Below are positions 40,801 to 53,552 of a stretch of DNA of 64,000 nucleotides, piece after piece (position 1 is the stretch's first letter; every line of letters begins with the position of its first letter). The notes under the pieces were generated by a model. It had not been told where the DNA came from and did not search any database. It was given only the letters and a program-made list of their open reading frames with translations. Made by a program: the position numbers and the translations under genes. This stretch comes from Taenia hydatigena (Eukaryota; Platyhelminthes; Cestoda; Cyclophyllidea; Taeniidae), in NCBI GenBank assembly GCA_036345935.2, contig JADWOT020000003.1, positions 23,144,509-23,208,508 on the forward strand. The letters run 5' to 3'.

Positions 40801-43020
40801 AGGGCATTCGTGTTTCTGTTGATTCAGTCGTCCACGTTAGATTCGTTTGCGCCATAGTACTTAGGTGCTCCGTATAGATCCACGTCTTTGAGGCGTCAGC
40901 GTAAGCCGTTAAAATGCATATCACAATTTTGGAGGCCTGACAATGTGATGTTGGCTTTCCATATCGCAAAATAAGGATTTTAAGCGCCTTTTTAATATCG
41001 AATCATATGGTGCATTCTCACACTGATTTCGCCTTTCTTTTTTAGGTTCTATGGATCCATTCAGTGCAGGTACTGGCTTCGGTGCGTCGGCGGCAGCTTC
41101 GGTGGATCCTTTCATGCCTGCTGCCTCAGATCCCTTCTCACCGGTAGTCAAAGGTAATTGGCTCCATTTTTTGTTGCATTTGTCTACTTGTTCAATCCGA
41201 TTAAAGAGAGTCGATTGAGTTATTTGTCAGGGAGGGACACACGGAGTCGCCAATTGTATCAGTGTAGTTTTCTCAGCAATAAAAATGAACTCGATTTTGT
41301 TTTGAAGCAAGAATTTTCCGAGTTGCCTTCACTTTGGGTACCATTTTAAATTCCCAGAAGTTAGGTAGTATTTGATGCGATGTTCCGTTGAGGAATAGTG
41401 CCTGAGTTGTCAATGATTTTGGAATTAGTTGCGGAAATCCTGGAAGTTTATAGGTCTATACGGGATGGTCACATTGTAATCATAAGTACCGTGGAGGTCA
41501 CGGTGCAGACCATGTGCGAAAGTTCAGAGCGTGACTGAATTACCTGCACTCTTATTTGACCCTTTTCTCCCGTTGTTTCAGCCTCCTCCGATCACTCCGA
41601 ATTCCCGTTTGATCCCAATAAATTCGACGCCGTATGTTCATCAGATTTGCCTTTTATGTTTAAATTATTATAGGATTTCAAATTCCAAAAGTAAATTTAT
41701 TGCGTTTAAGATACTTGGGTCATTTTTTAAGGTGTGGCAAAACTACGTCTGGGCTTGGTGATTGATTTGTAGAAAGCGGAACTGATTCGTCTCTGGTATC
41801 CACGTGAACATTAAGCCAAATTATTCAAAACAAAGGATAGGTGTGATTTCTTGGAGGTCCCAGAAAATAGTTTTGCTTCGAGTTCCAAATCACCTTCCAT
41901 TCTTCATCGCTCCTTGGAACCTCTCTGGGTTCCACTTTTCTGGACAGAAGCAGTTCCTCTCATGTGTTAGAAGCTTAAAATTATTCAGTTCGAAAGTGGC
42001 ACTTCCAATTTCTCTTTTCTTCCTCTTATGCGTAAAGCAACAGCGAGTTATTCTCGATTCCCAACCTCTCCTCTACCCAAAGGTGACTTCAGTAGGATAT
42101 AGGCGTGGTTTCCTCCATTCCTTTCGAGTCTTTGGTTGCATGCTAAATATCGTCCGTACACATGATCAGTATTGTTTGTTTGTTCCCGTTAAAATGGTCC
42201 GTGCTGCCTCAAACTCCCGAAATTGTTCCTCTAGCACAGAACTCCCTCTTCTTGGTTGGAAATTGAATTGTTTTTTGTGGTAGCACTTACCTTTATTGTC
42301 TATACGCATGAGTAAGGCCAAATTTCATTCTCAAAAGTGAATCACTGCACAGCTTTATTTACCTCATCGTAATGCTTGACGCTTCAGTAGTAATCACTCC
42401 CTACTGGCGAAACCGATCCTACTTAATAGCGGTTTAGATATCCCGAACTATGTCCTTATCCGACCCGTTTATCTACAGATCTTTGGTAGCGCACCCTCTG
42501 AATCCACCGACTACCCTTTCTCCTCCGCGGCTACAAACGCCAACAATGGAAGTGGTGGTAGCAGCGGTGGAACCAAGAAAATCCCTCCTCCGCGACCTCC
42601 TAATCAGCCCAATGTTAACAAGACCGTGAGTTTTCGAATAGCTGATTGGCACTTCAAGAAGGAGGCAATCACTGAGGCTGATTGTAGTTATTACAGAAGG
42701 CCAGTAGCGTGGCAGAACCTTCGTCTCGCCACGGTGATTCACCGAAAAGTCGCTTCCGCGGCGCTTTCGACAAGATTGGAGGCAACGGAACCTCTTCACG
42801 CGGTCGCGGCGCATTTCGTATCGCTAGTGGCGGAGGCGGTGGACGAGAATCAGCAACGGCTGCGGCGTCAATGAATGAGGCAGAACAGATGCGTTGGGCC
42901 ACTCGTGAGAGTCGGCGGGCAGCGCAGCAGGAGGAGAAACTACGCGCTCAAGAAGAGGCCGATTTGGAGTTGGCTCTGCATCTATCGCGTCTTGAGGCGC
43001 TGGCTCGAGGCACGAATTAG
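28857..43020 (+). CDS. EPS15: EPS15-type endocytic adaptor (EH domains, coiled coil, DPF, UIM)
   Basis: Exons 28857-28970, 29487-29588, 29652-29843, 32526-32755, 33626-33805, 34936-35218, 36439-36588, 39230-39358, 39595-39766, 41046-41153, 41582-41631, 42479-42625 and 42697-43020 join in phase to 726 aa. Residues 6-100 form an EH domain with Trp54 and a full EF loop at 58-69 (DLDRDGYLDRFE). Residues about 148-245 form a second EH domain (ARIWDLVDLQRTG). A coiled coil covers about 274-460. Four DPF motifs (NDPFSAG, MDPFSAG, VDPFMP, SDPFSP) should bind AP-2. PPPRPP could bind SH3 domains. Two C-terminal ubiquitin-interacting motifs end the protein (EQMRWATRESRR; EADLELALHLSR). It would act at clathrin-coated pits. 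Animal EPS15/EPS15L1 have three EH domains; the first is not visible here. An acceptor (GGTGCTGCAG, ending 28850) sits 6 bases before the ATG, so a 5' exon or trans-splicing is possible. Confidence 0.93.
34658..34669 (+). repeat. C12 homopolymer in EPS15 intron 5
   Basis: Twelve C in a row followed by TCCCCTCC, in the intron 270 bases before the acceptor of exon 6. It is the longest C run in the window. The other strand is a G tract. No function is claimed. Confidence 0.8.
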
Positions 43021-44349
43021 GAGATGCTTTATGTCGAGAATCTACCAAATTATTGATGCTGTTATTATTGTTATTTGTAACTTTTGAGGCGCACTCGAGT
43101 GTGCATTCGATTCAAAGTGACTGATTTGTGACATTTCAGTCAAACTTTCCACCGCCCCTCTATCCTCCTAAGCCTGCCTCCATCTACTCCTTTAACAAAT
43201 AAGCAATTTGACGAATTGTGTTGCTTAATACTATGGTCCAATGATCTCTTGTTTGAATCTCGGGCTTAACCTATTGTAGGAGAAAAGAGACTTTGTGGCA
43301 TGAAAAATGGCTTGCAACAGAAACATGAAGGGTGGACACTTGTTGACATTTATGCTTTCGGGTATCAGCATCTACTGCTTGAATTTGCTCGGCTTTCGTC
43401 TCACTCTGTTGCTAAACGATAAATCCCAAGCCCTTGGCGCTAGTATCTTCCGTGTCTGGCGTGACACGGTGACATGTGCTCGTCTACTGGAGAGGCGTCA
43501 AGTAGGAAACTCAAAAGTGGCTTCAGTGCGGTGGCATCTCTGTAGTGGCGCCTGATTAGTGACTAATGTACGACTTGCTTATCCATCGAGGTGGGTGAAT
43601 TTTAGTTTTCTTTACTGCTCGACTCCCTCGTTGCAGATACTCGGTTTGGGTATTACTTTCACCAACAGCATAGCTTCCTATTATTAAATTTGAGCAAAGA
43701 ACCCGATTTTTGAAACGAAAGCGATTATTGCATGCAGCGAGCGGTAGCCGAACATGTCAGCATCCTTGTGGCCGTAATCCTCCCCACTGGGTGACAGTTT
43801 ACGCTACCGAGCCCTTGCTTTTAGTATTCTGCGGTCTGTCACGCTATCACAAGTAAAGTTTTGCACATGTAATCGAGAGTTGGAGGCGCTTAATCATCTT
43901 GGCGCTTTGGAAATGGCTTTAACGACTGCTAAGACAGTTCCACACACATGTGTTTTGGTGGTTCGAGTAACACAAATGGAGTAAGCATTCTGGAATCGCC
44001 TAATTAAGTGCATCACACATTTTGGTATAAAAATTTTTCGAGTGGAGACATTTTATTTTTTTTTACGTCTTAAGGCTGCCCTGAAGTCGTTACAAGCCGT
44101 ATCAGTGTCGAGGTTATCCATCTAGCACAGAAAAACCGAGAGGATTTAGGTGTGGTTAAGGCGCCCTGCCGCAAAGCGAACGTAAGAAAAGGGAACGGTT
44201 AAGAAATCGAGTTGATTGACACACTAAAGGTCTAACTACCGCTGGACTCCCAGAATCTTTACCGGTGCCCAAATCTTAAAGATACTTGGGAAGGAATGAA
44301 ACTTCCCTGCTTCCACTGGTGTTGCATTTACTATTGTAACCCTATGTTT
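43021..44349. other. 3' flank of EPS15, no gene seen
   Basis: No gene supported. The short plus-strand frame at 43307-43555 has no splice or similarity support. EPS15 3' UTR should occupy the first part; I found no canonical AATAAA close to the stop. Confidence 0.45.
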
Positions 44350-44523
44350 GTTATGACGGCCGATTTCGGTTCAAGTCACTTAGGTGGCCATATTGCCCTG
44401 GCGACGTGGGCCGACTTCTGTGCCATGCCAGCAGCCCCGTTACTTCTGTTTCTTGAATATGCATTCTGCCCTAGTATTACAACTTCTTCTTTTGCCTTCA
44501 AGGAAGTCTCGGGACGCTACAAT
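44350..44523 (-). repeat. solo-LTR-like TRIM fragment, minus orientation
   Basis: The reverse complement begins TGTAGCGTCCCGAGACTTCC, then GAAGGCAAAAGAAG, ATACTAGGGCAGAAT, CTGCTGGCATGGC, CAGGGCAATATGGCCACC and ACCGAAATCGGCCGTC: the LTR words of the 754 and 53078 copies in the right order. The LTR 3' half is absent. Confidence 0.7.
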
Positions 44524-44759
44524 CACTCTTAGGAAAAATTACGCAAAATTAACGGCTCCAAAGAGAAGTAAAGCAGGAGACAGTGGTGATCAGCACAGTT
44601 GGTCAGGGACATTATTGATAGACAAGGGAAGTGACTCATCATTTATTGTTTTAAGAACTCCTAGTTAAACTAACATAACTATTGAATTTGGACATGCTTC
44701 ACAAGTAAGTGGCCAATTATTTAATTTGATGAAGTGAGTTTAGAACTACATGCAGAAGG

Positions 44760-44905
44760 TTCCTCCTCTTCCTTCTGGTCGCCCTTGTTATTAGAAGTCG
44801 GGACACGACTCGACATATTTATTATGGAGGGAAGATAGTACAGCGAGGCCTAGTACGAGGGTTTAAGACGAAGCACATTTAAAGAATATAAGTATTACAC
44901 AATAT
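44760..44905 (-). repeat. LTR middle fragment, long-LTR subtype
   Basis: Plus-strand words TCTTCCTTCTGGTCGCCC, TTATTATGGAGGGAAGA and CACATTTAAAGAATATAAG align with the middle of the 475-bp LTR at 53078-53552 and not with the shorter LTR at 754. It and the fragment at 44350 may be two ends of one decayed element. Confidence 0.5.
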
Positions 44906-45185
44906 TTTCGAAAAAGCACTTAAAGCTGTAGAAACTTGTAGATGTTTTGAAACTGTACTGCTTCAAATACATAAAATATGAGAGTTTTCAGATTCTTATA
45001 ACTATGTAGCCTAGTTTCCAAGGTCCATACAAATAAAGTATAGTTTTCCTGTGACTCTTTCCCAAATGTGTGATATGCATTTTGTAAATCCTGCATTCAA
45101 TTAAAGCATTTTCGACCACACAACGTGATCCCCACGTTGGGCCAATAGTCACACACCGTGTCTCACCTCTATTTAACTCGAGATA

Positions 45186-45842
<657 letters not shown>

Positions 45843-47180
45843 TAACGCTTCTACCGGACTTTCTTTTCTGGCAATTTCTAGCACCTCTGTTAGTACACGG
45901 GTGTTGTACATGTGAATGTCAGTTTTATAGTCGGATTATCTTTTAACCTTTGCGTTGCCGTTGGTCTTGATTCGTTCGGAAACCCAGACATGTCGGGTTG
46001 GGTCACATTTCGTTTACTTGTACACTCGGCAACGCAACATTTCGTTGCGGCCCTTTGTACCCTTTGATTTTGAATGTTTAATTTTGTTATGCATTGACAG
46101 TATTGGTGGGAATGACTATTGTTTTTTCGGCTTGGGATATTCGAGTTTTCGAAAAAACAGGCTATCGTATCAGGTCTTTTGCCCTTCCTGATTACTTTTA
46201 TCGCTCTCCATTTCCGTTGTGGTTTAGGCACATTTCTTGCACTTACTAGCTAAAGTCTGTCATGTCTTCTTAATTAAATGGGTTGCTGTTGTTTTCTTGG
46301 TGTCACGATAATTATTTTTAAGCATTTCAAAGTTCGTTCTTTGCATGCCTTTGCCTCCCGCTGTGCAGTGGTCTGGGCCGTTCCCTCCGTCATTATTGCA
46401 TGCCTACACTGGGTCCACCTGTCAAGTTTTTTCCTGTTGCGGGGTGGTTGTGCGTACATAAATGGTTTGCCCTTTCGAAAGGTCGATGAGAACACTAGCC
46501 AATTTTTATTATTTTTCGTGGATGAACAAGAACCTTTTCTCTGTTACATGGGATTCTGGTCTCTACTCGTAATGTTTTGAATCCATAGTCGTCTGTAATT
46601 AAGTTTTGACATCTGAGGCAATGCCACCTTCCAAAACGAGATGTCGGCACCGACCCCTCAGTATCGATCATGCTCGCTGACATGCCATGATCACGGCGAT
46701 GCGATTGAATCTAATCCGCACCCCAGCTGGTTCAGTAGCTATCAAATAACCGTTATTGAATGCGCTATGCGCCAGTGTAATGTTTAGTCGGGCGCTCACG
46801 AGACTCACTTTCTTGAAACCTGATTTTCTTGAAAAAGGAAAGCGAAGGGATGAATCTGTTTTGGTTAAGGGAATTTTAGCTCAGCTCACACGTTCATGCG
46901 GTCTCACTTCTTTAAATAACGATCTCGTAGTTGTAAATGCGCAACAATCATGATAATCTACCGATGCTTCATGTTCAGTAGGCCTGTTTGGTACTATCCT
47001 AGGCATAGATCGATACTGTTAGCGACATGATCAGGTAGCAGTTGGAAAAGCCAAACTGCTTGATAACAAATCTCCTCCCCAAACAAATACATAAGCATAG
47101 AAATCGTCATATTGAAAATTAATGTAATGCGAATAGGTATAATCACAGTCTGTAGGGTAGAGTAGTTAGCTCGGATCTCA
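45843..47180. other. convergent intergenic region
   Basis: Space between the 3' ends of NDUFAB1 (+) and the SNAP29-like gene (-). The first approximately 0.8 kb is T-rich on the plus strand, and the bias fades after about 46.7 kb. No gene, repeat or clear poly(A) signal supported. Confidence 0.5.
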
Positions 47181-49911
47181 TCAACGGGGCGACTTCACAC
47201 CAAGGAGTATTTTCATCTGCCGATTTTGCGTCGCCATAGTGTCCGAGACACGCGACAACGCAGGGTCCATGCGGTCTAGCTGTTGGTTTTGCGCCTTCAG
47301 CTCTGCATTCATGGTCGTTGCCATGTCGCGCAAACGGGCCATTCCAGACGACATAAGGTCCATGTTGACGTCGAACTGGGAACGTGGCTGAGTGGTCTAA
47401 ATAGAACGCAAGAAATGATTCCTGTCTATCAGGGATCCAACTATGGCTGTATTTTCAACGACGCTTGACTACTTTCAAAGCACTCAAAGCTTAGGGTTGG
47501 ATCGCCCAACAACTCGAGTCATCCACGGAGTAAGAAAGTGTGCAAAAGTGCCTCTAGTCCAGTGCTCCTCGAGTTCGCTTTCCGGACTGTTATGCCTCTC
47601 AGAGGATTTTGGCAGACCACAGAGCAGGGGTGAACCGAACTTGATGGTGGAAACACGTCGTGAGTCATAGATGACAGTAATGTCGTTCATTTTGAAGTGG
47701 CATGTCCTCTCCTGCATCGGGAAGAAATTTGTCTGAGAAGTGGTGCTTAAGATTAAGTGGTGATCTACAGCAGGTGCCCAACACTTATAGTGACATGTAA
47801 ATGGTGTAGCATATTAAACTCCAGTCATGCTTCACTACTTGTCTTTGGGTAGAAATTGAGATTGGGATATTTGCCGAAATTAGCCGCAAATTCGGCAACC
47901 ATTTAGTTATAGCTCATTGCGGATACAGTGGCCCACCGCGCTTTCTTGAGGCGTCCAGAAGAAGGCGAGGTTATTCACCACCATCAGTTGGATGGTAGGG
48001 AAAGTATCTCCAGTTTATTTTCAAATACATAAACACCACCGAACTAGGACCTTAGCTGAGATAAATCACAATGTGATGTTTGTGGAAGCTCGGTGTCATT
48101 TGGATTTCAACCGGGAACAGATTAGCATTTTCGTGAAAACATGGTATATCTGAACCACAGGGGACATTTGGAACTTAGTCTCACACAGTACTCACAAATG
48201 CTACTTAAAAGTTGGCAAAAGATCATGGGAATAAGAGCCTAAATGCATTGGCAACCATTCAAGGGCCCAACCTCTCATTACTCGGTGAAATGATAATGTT
48301 TACTGCAGGAATGAGCACGAGACAACGCCGATCGAGTGGTGATAAGGAAGGTATTCCAAGAATAGCCATTGATCGTATGAATTAGGGTTTCAATAGTGGT
48401 GGAAATGAAAGAAAAGACCGGGTTCACTTGCATCCAAATTAGGATAGTCAAATTGAGTAAGTATATTTCTACCTGAGATTGAAGAAATGACTGGGATGAT
48501 GGAGTTAGTGCCGACCGGGCGCTCTGCGAGAGGTAAGAAGCTGCTGGAGCAGGTCGTTCCTTCATGGCTGGTGCCGCCGCTCCTAATTTGGTTGATTCAG
48601 CCGTACCACCAGGTGTTGGCCTTTAGAAAGGGCAAATCAAATTTCTTGAGAAAAATCTCAACATACAAGTACATATTTGTATCGTCTCTACAAAACAATT
48701 ACCTGCAAATTGATTTTGGCGATGAAATAGGGAATAGAAGGCGCTTAGGAGGATGAATAATTAATCACTTAACACAGCAAAGAATTGGCCATAAAGCAGG
48801 CATTGTTAGTACCAGAAAAGTCGTCCATGAAGCGTAATCAACAAAGTAATTTTAGAATCTGAACAAGTCAAGCGTAGAGATGCTGCTCAAATGTTCCTAA
48901 TAAAAAGTCACAAAAAGCACTAATGGTGTCATACTCAACGCCTTTTGAAGCCAATTAAGAATTTCGCACACTTATATAAGAAAACCGGAAAGATTGCGTA
49001 ATTCACAGACCGTGAACTAAGTAGCAGTGCCTCTGTTGGTGACAAATAGAACACCGTTTTTTCAATATCGAATCTTCAGGCTTCAGTTGAAATCATAAGA
49101 TAGCATTTGGTCAAAACCAGGGCAGAAGTGACACACAATAGAGTAATTATTGATGTCAAGTAACATAACTATGTAAAGTTAACCATCAGAGGCAATAGCA
49201 TTGCCTTCCTGAGAGCTCTCTAATGGGAATTCATTGTCAAATCTTTGAAAGAACAAAAGATGAAAACAATTTCGCAAAGCTTCCAAAACGAGGAAATATG
49301 CACACATACTCAATGCTAGATGTTAATCACGTGAACTACAAAAAGCATTCTGAGACTGATAGCGAAGGACATCGAAAAGAAACTTTCTGGAATGAAAACA
49401 AAGTAGAGCGGTAGTTCCAAAATTCCGAATACACATGAGCCCAATCGACTTCACATACTTCTTTGCGAACCAACTCCTCCACCAACTATTGAGAGCATTG
49501 ACACTTCTCTGGCTGTCCTTCTGCAATTCACCAATTTGATGAAGACGTTGTTCGGCGCGATCTAACTTTTCACCCTGCTCCGATAATTCCTCCAAAGTGC
49601 TGATCCCAATCTGCTCTGAATGACTCATGCTGTCTAGCGCCCGCTGTTGACTGGCAAGCGTTCGAGACTGTGGTGTCGCAAAAGTCTAAAATTTTTTGAA
49701 GAATTGCTGTCCGTTGTGTTCAAACTAATATGCGAGTTGCATGCATCGCGTATTGAGGCGCAAAAGTATAGAATTTTAAAGCGCTTATATTAACCAGAGC
49801 CTTACTTACGAGGTCGTTGTCAGGAATTCCATAGTTACTAGCAAAAGGATTCGTTGAGCGAGAACCAGAATCCCAAGCAGATGGTTCTTCATCAAATGGG
49901 TTTTTCGGCAT
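47181..49911 (-). CDS. SNAP29: SNAP29-like Qbc-SNARE
   Basis: Minus-strand exons 49911-49810, 49685-49459, 48620-48473 and 47396-47181 join in phase to 230 aa (human SNAP29 is 258). The N-terminus has two NPF motifs (MPKNPFDEE and STNPFAS), as SNAP29 has one; these bind EH-domain proteins. The first SNARE helix covers about 45-108, with the layer-zero glutamine likely Gln71 (LEELSEQGEKLDR). A Pro/Ala/Ser-rich linker follows (110-159). The second SNARE helix covers about 167-228, with Gln195 (LKAQNQQLDRM). The linker has no cysteine cluster, which separates it from palmitoylated SNAP25/23. By family it pairs with a syntaxin and a VAMP in membrane fusion, including autophagosome-lysosome fusion. 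A minus-strand acceptor (CCAAATTAG) lies about 11 bases before the ATG. Intron 3 (47397-48472) contains a possible alternative last exon. Confidence 0.9.
47484..47711 (-). other. possible alternative terminal exon in SNAP29 intron 3
   Basis: On the minus strand a good acceptor (TTCTTCCCGATGCAG) is followed at once by 75 open codons and a stop. The frame (phase 0) is what exon 3 of the SNAP29-like gene delivers. The segment is richer in GC than the intron around it. Used as last exon it would replace the second SNARE helix with an unrelated tail (…MNDITVIYDSRRVSTIKFG…). I do not recognise this tail. A decayed insertion is the main alternative. Confidence 0.25.
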
Positions 49912-50235
49912 AACCCTGCTGGCTAATTTGGAAAAAAGTGGTCAACGAGGCCAATTAAGACAATGGAATCAGACTTTTGAAAAGCTCTGTCTGGCCACGC
50001 ATCCTGATTAAGGTGCAATCGGTGCGTTGCATAGCTACAAAATCATTACTTCTTAAAATTCAATTGGTGTTTCTTAAGACCAAATTTTTTAAGGCATCGC
50101 TTGATAAGTCGCGAATTATTCAAAATCGAAAAATTTATGCTGCAGTGCCTTAATTGTTCAAAAATTAATTGGGTTAACATCTCATCCCATTCGATTTTTA
50201 TCCATAATGCTTTAGAACATTGTAAAGCCTCGTTC

Positions 50236-50893
50236 ATTTGGACTGCCGGTTATGGGCAAGATGGCAGAGAAGGCAAAAGAAGGCAGAACATATATATTTA
50301 ACGGGCAGAGGGAAATAATCTGCTGGCATGGCTCGAAGGCCAGCCCACGTAGCCAGGACAATACGGCTACCTCTATCCCTGACTGAAAAATGGTAACATA
50401 AGCAAACAAAGTACTATATTGCACCTCTCCTCTTTCGAGCGTCGTCCCCGTCGCGCCCTTTCATACACCACAACGCAATCAATGCTGCAAGAAGCGCCCA
50501 CGAACTAACCATGCCAGCTGCCAACATTCGACGCTATTGAGGCGATGCTTGGCACCAACGCCAGTAATGCCCCTTGGCAGTTCGGTCGGACTTGCGGTCC
50601 CGTTCGGTCTCGGAACAAAGTTCAAAACAAGAGGTCCTGCCAACCATCGGTATGTCCGTAGAGAGGGCGTTAGAACACCGATCTCCTTAAGCAGGTGTAC
50701 TAAGGGTGATCTCCGGAATGAAGATGGGTAAATACCGAAGGCGGACGTCGTTCTCAGTCCTTCTGCTATACGGTGTCAGGGATACTTCCATCTGTAGCAC
50801 ATGCACTACTTTCGCAGCACTGCAATATGCCACAAGTGGTAGAGATCGGGTTAGAAACCCTATAGAGTCGAGTGCGCTTTTCCCTGCCACCAA
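50236..50893 (+). mobile_element. TRIM-type element, copy B (truncated, chimeric 5' end)
   Basis: The LTR part (about 50264-50526) lacks its TGTAG start and ends GCTGCCAACA. The internal part (50527-50893) matches copies A and C closely, including the TTGGCACCAACGCC segment, and stops at GCCACCAACG where the 3' LTR should begin, so no 3' LTR is present. Just before the LTR, 50236-50263 (TTTGGACTGCCGGTTATGGG) reads like the LTR in the opposite orientation, compare 52567 onward. The element therefore starts with an inverted join. No coding capacity for transposition. Confidence 0.75.
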
Positions 50894-52547
50894 CGGTCGG
50901 ACTGCGCACCGTGCAGCAATGGACCAACCTAGATATCAGCACCTGGCAACCGCAACGAAACCTTTAACAAATCACTAAAATATTGCATACTTTTCTTAAC
51001 TTTTCACCAATTTTTAAGCGCCCTTTATGGTCATCATATTACGTTAGTCACCACAAGCCGTTTGGTGCTTCCACTGCGCCAGCAGCCAATTTTTTCTACA
51101 TCTGAGTCAATTTTTGGCCGCAACTTCAGACCTTTTCTCATGCAGCTTCTACTGGATCTGACGAAAGTCCACTTTGGAAGGCTAATGCACAATAAATTAC
51201 TCATGCTTGTCTTGTTTGAAAACCGTTGTCTAAAAGGCAGCCTTTTTTGGAAAATTATTTACATGAAATAATTTGGTAGAAATAATTATTTGCGATTGTT
51301 CCACTTTCCTATTTTCCTCTTCATTGATGTTTTAGCTACATTGGTTTGGGTTCTCTTAAGCCTGTAGAGTGTTAGAGGGTGTGCCCTTTGCTTACTTGTT
51401 TATTCCCTTCATACATTTACCACGGGCAATAGCATAAGAACTTTCCTAGATGGATAATATCTACATCCAGTGTCTCTCCATTTACTGGTAGTACCCCCTC
51501 AAAACACAGGAATGTGGAGATCGCAGGAGCTTAACTCCATTTTACACCATTTTTGGATTTGTCACTGATTGTTTTAACCGCAATATATGTCCTTCCTTCG
51601 TTTAAGGATGCAGCTTTGGAAACCAGGGTATTTGAGTTTTTGGGGACTAGATTTCCGCTGTCAAAATTTCAGCGCTCCAAGCAAGTCCTATAATTGGCCA
51701 AATTACTAAATGATGATGAGCTGGAGACCATTGACATAGGCTAAAGGCCTTGGCGCCAAGCAAAAGTAAAAAGGCAGAGCTACGAATGGCCGCAAAATTA
51801 AAACGTAATCATGCACACTTTATGGTGTTAACCAATGCACAACTCTAGTGTGGGATCTTATTTTAGCCATTACGTTAGCAACTATGTTTTTCTTTTAAAT
51901 ATTCGCAGAAGGAGATTATACTAAATGATGTTCCGCGAAACTCATGACCTAATTGATTGACCATTAGACTGTCTGCTTGCGTGTCTTCTACAATTTATGG
52001 ATGTAGATACACGAAAGCAGTTAGCCAAAAGCCGTTTTTTGTCAGATTCTGGCGTTAAAGTTACATGTTAATTATACTTTCGATGCTTCTTCTACTGCTT
52101 TCGTCTAGATAGCCGTTAATAATGTCTTGATAAACATCGCCATGTTTCAGTCAGATTATGAAGGTAATCACCTTAATCGAAGCGATAACTGTCCTCCTGA
52201 GAGTGAATAATGTAATGGAATTAAACAAACTCGATGCAATCCATGGGAACCGACCAAAGACTGTTTTAATGACAACAATAAAAAGCATTGTTGCTGTCGC
52301 ATCATTGCATGAGAGCAGCGCTAAGGGATGCGGCAATAATCCTCCATGTGATGAAACAGCATGTTAAAAAATGACACGTATGATGCAGAGAAGGCAAAAA
52401 TCAAAACATACGTCGTTGTTGTTTTGAGTGTAGCACATTTACCAGGCCAGAATATGATGAAAAATTCTCAACGTTTGTTGCTTTAAAGCAAGCATAAGAG
52501 GTCTACACGAGCACGTCACGAGTTGAAGTGTGCTAGCTGTTATGGCA
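50894..52547. other. intergenic, no gene seen
   Basis: AT-rich DNA between two TRIM copies. Short ORFs at 51062-51271 and 52158-52367 have no splice context and no recognisable motif. Confidence 0.5.
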
Positions 52548-53552
52548 GGTGTAATACTTTGTGTGTTTGGACTGCCGGTTTGGGTCAGGGTCACTAAGAT
52601 GGCCATATTGCCCCAGCTGCGTAGGCTCATTTCCCGCTGTCTGTTGAATATATATACATATATATATTCTGTCCTGATAGTTTGCCCCAAGAAAACCTCA
52701 AGAGACTACATTGGTCGCGGCGGAAAGCAAATCCGACTCTATACGGTTCCTATCCCGGTCTCTACCACTTGTGGCATATTGCAGTGCTGCGAAAGTAGTG
52801 CATGTGCTACAGATGGAAGTATCCCTGACACCGTATAGCAGAAGGACTGAGAACGACGTCCGCCTTCGGTATTTACCCATCTTCATTCCGGAGATCACCC
52901 TTAGTACACCTGCTTAAGGAGATCGGTGTTCTAACGCCCTCTCTACGGACATACCGATGGTTGGCAGGACCTCTTGTTTTGAACTTTGTTCCGAGACCGA
53001 ACGGGACCGCAAGTCCGACCGAACTGCCAAGGGGCATTACTGGCGTTGGTGCCAAGCATCGCCTCAATAGCGTCGAATGTTGGCAGCTGGCATGGTTAGT
53101 TCGTGGGCGCTTCTTGCAGCATTGATTGCGTTGTGATGGCTGACGTGGAAGGTGTATGAAGGGGCGAGTCAAATGTGAAGGATTCCTTCCCTTTCTTCCT
53201 TTTGCCCGTACTATTAGGAGGCTGAGCACGCTTTGACATCATTATTATGGACAAGAGAGAGGGTATAGAGTAATAGTGTAGGAGAGTTAAAGACGGGGAT
53301 ATGTCGCTCTCTAGGGAGGAGCCACGCCGCTCCGAGACCAGGTTCAAATTGTCCTTTCATCTCTGGCCTACAATGCACATTTGAAGAACATAAGTGTTAC
53401 AGTCGGTTTCGGTCAGGGACACAGAGTCGGCCATATTGCTCTATCCGCTTGGCCTGGTCTCAGGGCCATGCCAGCTGTTCATTTCCCTCTGTCTTTTGAA
53501 TAGATATGTTCTGCCCTAATATTTTGCCTTTGAGAGAGCCTCGAAATCTACA
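52548..53552 (-). mobile_element. TRIM-type element, copy C (most complete)
   Basis: Reading on the minus strand: 5' LTR 53552-53078 (475 bp, starts TGTAGATTTCGAGGC, ends CTGCCAACA), internal part 53077-52711 (367 bp), then a 3' LTR from 52710 (TGTAGTCTCTTGAGG) that is incomplete near 52548. The internal part is nearly identical to copy B. It has no gag or pol. The 5' LTR carries a middle block (roughly 53175-53400) that copies A and B lack. The unequal LTRs show that it is an old or recombined insertion. The name is by analogy with taeniid TRIM elements. Confidence 0.8.

Noticed and set aside
40640..40969. 109-aa minus-strand ORF in EPS15 intron 9, faintly like a LINE reverse-transcriptase tail
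   Set aside because: The resemblance is a few residues only and no catalytic motif is present; a protein search against flatworm LINEs would be needed to claim it.
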